Source: SZUA-430 sp034440355
GTDB taxonomy: Bacteria > Pseudomonadota > Alphaproteobacteria > Micropepsales > Micropepsaceae
Reading direction: 5' to 3'
DNA: 64,000 nt
NCBI GenBank assembly: GCA_034440355.1
Contig: JAWXBY010000054.1
Location: 1-64,000, forward strand
Position numbers and translations under genes: made by a program. Positions 62,389-64,000 of this stretch are shown here, one piece after another. Below the pieces are notes generated by a model that searched no databases, was not told where the DNA came from, and saw nothing but the letters and a program-made list of their open reading frames with translations. Positions within the stretch are counted from its first letter, which is position 1. The number at the start of each line of letters is the position of its first letter.

Positions 62389-63552
62389 TCAGGCCCGCAT
62401 GGCCACCCATCGCCTCGCGACCCCGGCCCCAATCAACCCAAACAAGAAAAGCGCCACCGCGTTGAACAGAACGACCGCGATCCCGACATGCGCCGCCCCG
62501 AACCCCACGGCAATCGCGCCCGCGACAGCCGCGCCCAGGCCGTTCCCGAGCCCGACCAGCCCGTTCGCAGCCGCGAACAAGCGTCCGGAACGATCGACGG
62601 CCGCCGCCAGTCCCAACTGATAGACCAACGACGAAAGATTGGTGACCGCCTGCACGACGTTGGCGGCGACATACACCGTCGGGTCGCTCGCATACGTGAT
62701 CGCGACAATCGAACCGACGTTGACGATCGTCAGCACGAAGAGCGGCCCGAAACGTCCAAGCCGCGTCCCCGCCGCAGCCGTACCGATGACGCCGACAAGC
62801 AGAAGCAACGTCGCAAGCGACAAGAACGTGCCGATCGCTTCTTCGGTGAGACCTGCACTCACGCCATAGATCGCGACCAGCGTCCAAAACGAACCTTGCC
62901 CCAACTGCGTCAGAAAAATCGCTGGCAACACGGCAAACGCGATCGGGCTGTTCCGCACGGCCGCGGCGCTCTGCGATTGCCCCGCCGCGCGCCGGACGGG
63001 CGGGGAGGGCAGACGCGTCAAAAGCGCCCCACCGATCAGGCACGTCACGAGCAGCGCCAGGTACGGCGCGCGATACCCAAGCACCTCAGGCGCATTCGGA
63101 ATCGCATAGATCCAAAGGGACCCGTTGAGCACAGCAGCAATCGTGAGCCCGGAAATCAACCGCTCGCGATCGAGACCGCGCGCGACGACGGCGGCGACCT
63201 CCGCCGTCACGATTCCGGCGCCGATACCAGCCGCAAGACGCGCCACCGCCAGCATCGGCATCTCGAGCGAGATGAGCGAAATAGAATTGCCGCCAATCAC
63301 CAACACGGCCCCGATAAGTGCCCACACCCGCCGCGAGTGCGGTCGCCTCCACACCGACAGTCCGATCGTGGTGAGAGAGGCGGCGGTTGCCTCCATGCTG
63401 ATCAGGAAGCCTGCCGATTGCTCGTCGAAAGCACCCGCGGCCATCAGCGCGGCGACGATGAACGGCACGACAAAAATACCGGTGCTCGCGATCAGCTGCG
63501 CGCCGACGGCGGGAAACAGAATGGCCGCATCACGCCGAAACCGCCCCGCCAT
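62389..63552 (-). CDS. Major facilitator superfamily transporter
   Basis: A 387-residue inner-membrane protein with about 12 helices from ATG 63552; a start 11 codons upstream is possible. It opens MAGRFRRDAAILFPAVGAQLIASTGIFVVPFIVAALMAAGAF, with loops AAGIGAGIVTAEVAAVVARGL and a charged mid-loop RLPSPPVRRAAG. The MFS motif A is weak (SVWRRPHSRRVW region). Substrate unknown. It is transcribed in the same direction as the receptor and regulator, and is divergent from the FAD oxidase gene. Confidence 0.85.
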   Translation of the reverse strand: MAGRFRRDAAILFPAVGAQLIASTGIFVVPFIVAALMAAGAFDEQSAGFLISMEATAASLTTIGLSVWRRPHSRRVWALIGAVLVIGGNSISLISLEMPMLAVARLAAGIGAGIVTAEVAAVVARGLDRERLISGLTIAAVLNGSLWIYAIPNAPEVLGYRAPYLALLVTCLIGGALLTRLPSPPVRRAAGQSQSAAAVRNSPIAFAVLPAIFLTQLGQGSFWTLVAIYGVSAGLTEEAIGTFLSLATLLLLVGVIGTAAAGTRLGRFGPLFVLTIVNVGSIVAITYASDPTVYVAANVVQAVTNLSSLVYQLGLAAAVDRSGRLFAAANGLVGLGNGLGAAVAGAIAVGFGAAHVGIAVVLFNAVALFLFGLIGAGVARRWVAMRA

Positions 63553-63590
63553 CCCCACCGTCCCCCAGGGCCCAACCCGCAACAACGCTA

Positions 63591-63606
63591 TTCGACATTT
63601 ATCGAC
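63591..63606. promoter_or_regulatory. Degenerate copy of the palindrome
   Basis: TTCGACATTTATCGAC matches the 62333 palindrome at the left half-site (TTCGAC) and part of the right (TCGA). It lies 39 bases before the MFS start and may be a weaker site. Confidence 0.4.
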
Positions 63607-63660
63607 CTGTCGAGACGACAGCGCTCGCTATCGCCTTGAATGCCGGTTGCAATCCGACAT

Positions 63661-63680
63661 AATTCGACTAAAGTCGAATT
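63661..63680. promoter_or_regulatory. 20-bp palindrome upstream of the FAD oxidase gene
   Basis: AATTCGACTAAAGTCGAATT is perfectly symmetric with 9-bp arms, and contains the 16-bp core at 62333. It ends 18 bases before the GTG of the oxidase and just ahead of its ribosome site (AAGGGGA), where a bound repressor would block transcription. Confidence 0.85.
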
Positions 63681-63698
63681 AGGCGAAGGGGACATCGC

Positions 63699-64000
63699 GT
63701 GAGCCGTTACGAGCCGTTGAGCCCTTGGATAAGCGTGCCCCGAGATCTTCAACCGAAGCTCGCGGGCGAGACCCGCGCCGACGTCGCGATCATCGGCGGC
63801 GGCTACACCGGCCTCTGCGCTGCGTTGAGCCTGCGCGAGCAAGGCGTCGACGTCGTGCTTCTTGAATCCGAATTCTGCGGCGCAGGCGCCAGCGGCCGCA
63901 ACGCCGGCCATCTGACGCCCACCATCGGCAAAGACGTGCCGACATGCATGAAACTGTTCGGGCAGGAAAAGGCAGTCGCGCTGGTGCGCTTCGCCGAAGA
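63699..64000 (+). CDS. FAD-dependent amine/D-amino acid oxidase (partial)
   Basis: The gene runs off the window end; 100 residues are visible from a GTG with AAGGGGA upstream. The N-terminus (SRYEPLSPWISVPRDLQPKLAGETRADVAIIGGGYTGL) leads into the FAD dinucleotide motif (VAIIGGGYTGLCAALSLREQGVDVVLLESE) and CGAGASGRNAGHL, typical of the glycine oxidase/DadA/PuuB branch of the DAO family. Substrate could be a D-amino acid, sarcosine-like compound or gamma-glutamyl-polyamine. The palindrome at 63661 controls it with the receptor gene. Confidence 0.9.
   Translation, partial: MSRYEPLSPWISVPRDLQPKLAGETRADVAIIGGGYTGLCAALSLREQGVDVVLLESEFCGAGASGRNAGHLTPTIGKDVPTCMKLFGQEKAVALVRFAE

Noticed and set aside
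62383..63639. Plus-strand frame of 418 codons opposite the MFS gene
   Set aside because: The translation is dominated by Arg, Pro and Asp and would cross an operator; the minus strand encodes a clear membrane transporter.

Overview
The window is dense, GC-rich chromosomal DNA of an alphaproteobacterium. The gene orders secG-pyrG, eno-(P4H)-ftsB-pdhA-pdhB-pdhC-lpd and dusB-ntrB-ntrC-ntrY-ntrX-dat-hfq-hflX, the fused ispDF, and a pyruvate dehydrogenase beta subunit carrying its own lipoyl domain are all typical of that class. KdsA, TonB-dependent uptake and surface-sugar genes show a Gram-negative envelope. The order or family cannot be settled from the sequence alone. No rRNA, tRNA, CRISPR array or intact insertion sequence was recognised, and no gap between genes exceeds about 235 bp.

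Layout. 1-9.4 kb: a partial MepA-like lipoprotein gene, secG, pyrG, three small membrane-anchored proteins of unknown function, kdsA, a MAPEG protein, a sodium:neurotransmitter-type symporter, a secreted repeat protein, and enolase. 9.4-18.1 kb: a Sel1/prolyl-4-hydroxylase protein, ftsB and the whole pyruvate dehydrogenase complex (pdhA, pdhB, pdhC, lpd), interrupted by a CARDB-like gene, a second MAPEG gene, a palindromic repeat pair and a VOC gene. 18.1-18.6 kb: a DUF559 endonuclease-like gene bracketed by inverted copies of a 55-58 bp repeat. 18.6-31.5 kb: stand-alone regulators (HxlR, MarR, TetR) next to the genes they probably control, then ppa, a DUF2786 protein, a YedZ-like membrane protein, an acyl-CoA/ACP ligase, lipA, a RatA/Coq10 START protein, a CinA-type deamidase, a periplasmic TPR protein, pgpA and ispDF. 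31.6-41.6 kb: the nitrogen-regulation and RNA-chaperone block from dusB to hflX. 41.6-46.6 kb: a serine hydrolase, a small Cys protein, acylphosphatase, a Zn alcohol dehydrogenase, an SDR epimerase and an L-2-hydroxyglutarate oxidase.

46.5-56.2 kb is a surface-polysaccharide island: an NDP-sugar epimerase/dehydratase, two zinc-finger C-methyltransferases, a TylF-type methyltransferase, a GT2 glycosyltransferase, an OafA-type acyltransferase with SGNH domain, a glucose-1-phosphate cytidylyltransferase and an RfbC-type epimerase. It also holds a secreted protein of three 31-residue Cys repeats and a frameshifted relic of a second GT2 gene. Together these point to a C-methyl-branched, acylated deoxysugar, although the CDP-glucose 4,6-dehydratase needed for it is not in the window.

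56.2-64 kb: an M16 lipoprotein protease, then an accessory uptake/oxidation cluster (TetR regulator, TonB-dependent receptor, MFS transporter, divergent FAD amine oxidase). The promoter regions of this cluster share a palindrome of core TTCGACTAAAGTCGAA, which defines a small, probably TetR-controlled regulon. The most notable items are this regulon, the DUF559/inverted-repeat cassette whose repeat supplies the ribosome-binding site of the gene, the Cys-repeat protein, and the 26-27-residue-period repeat protein next to eno.
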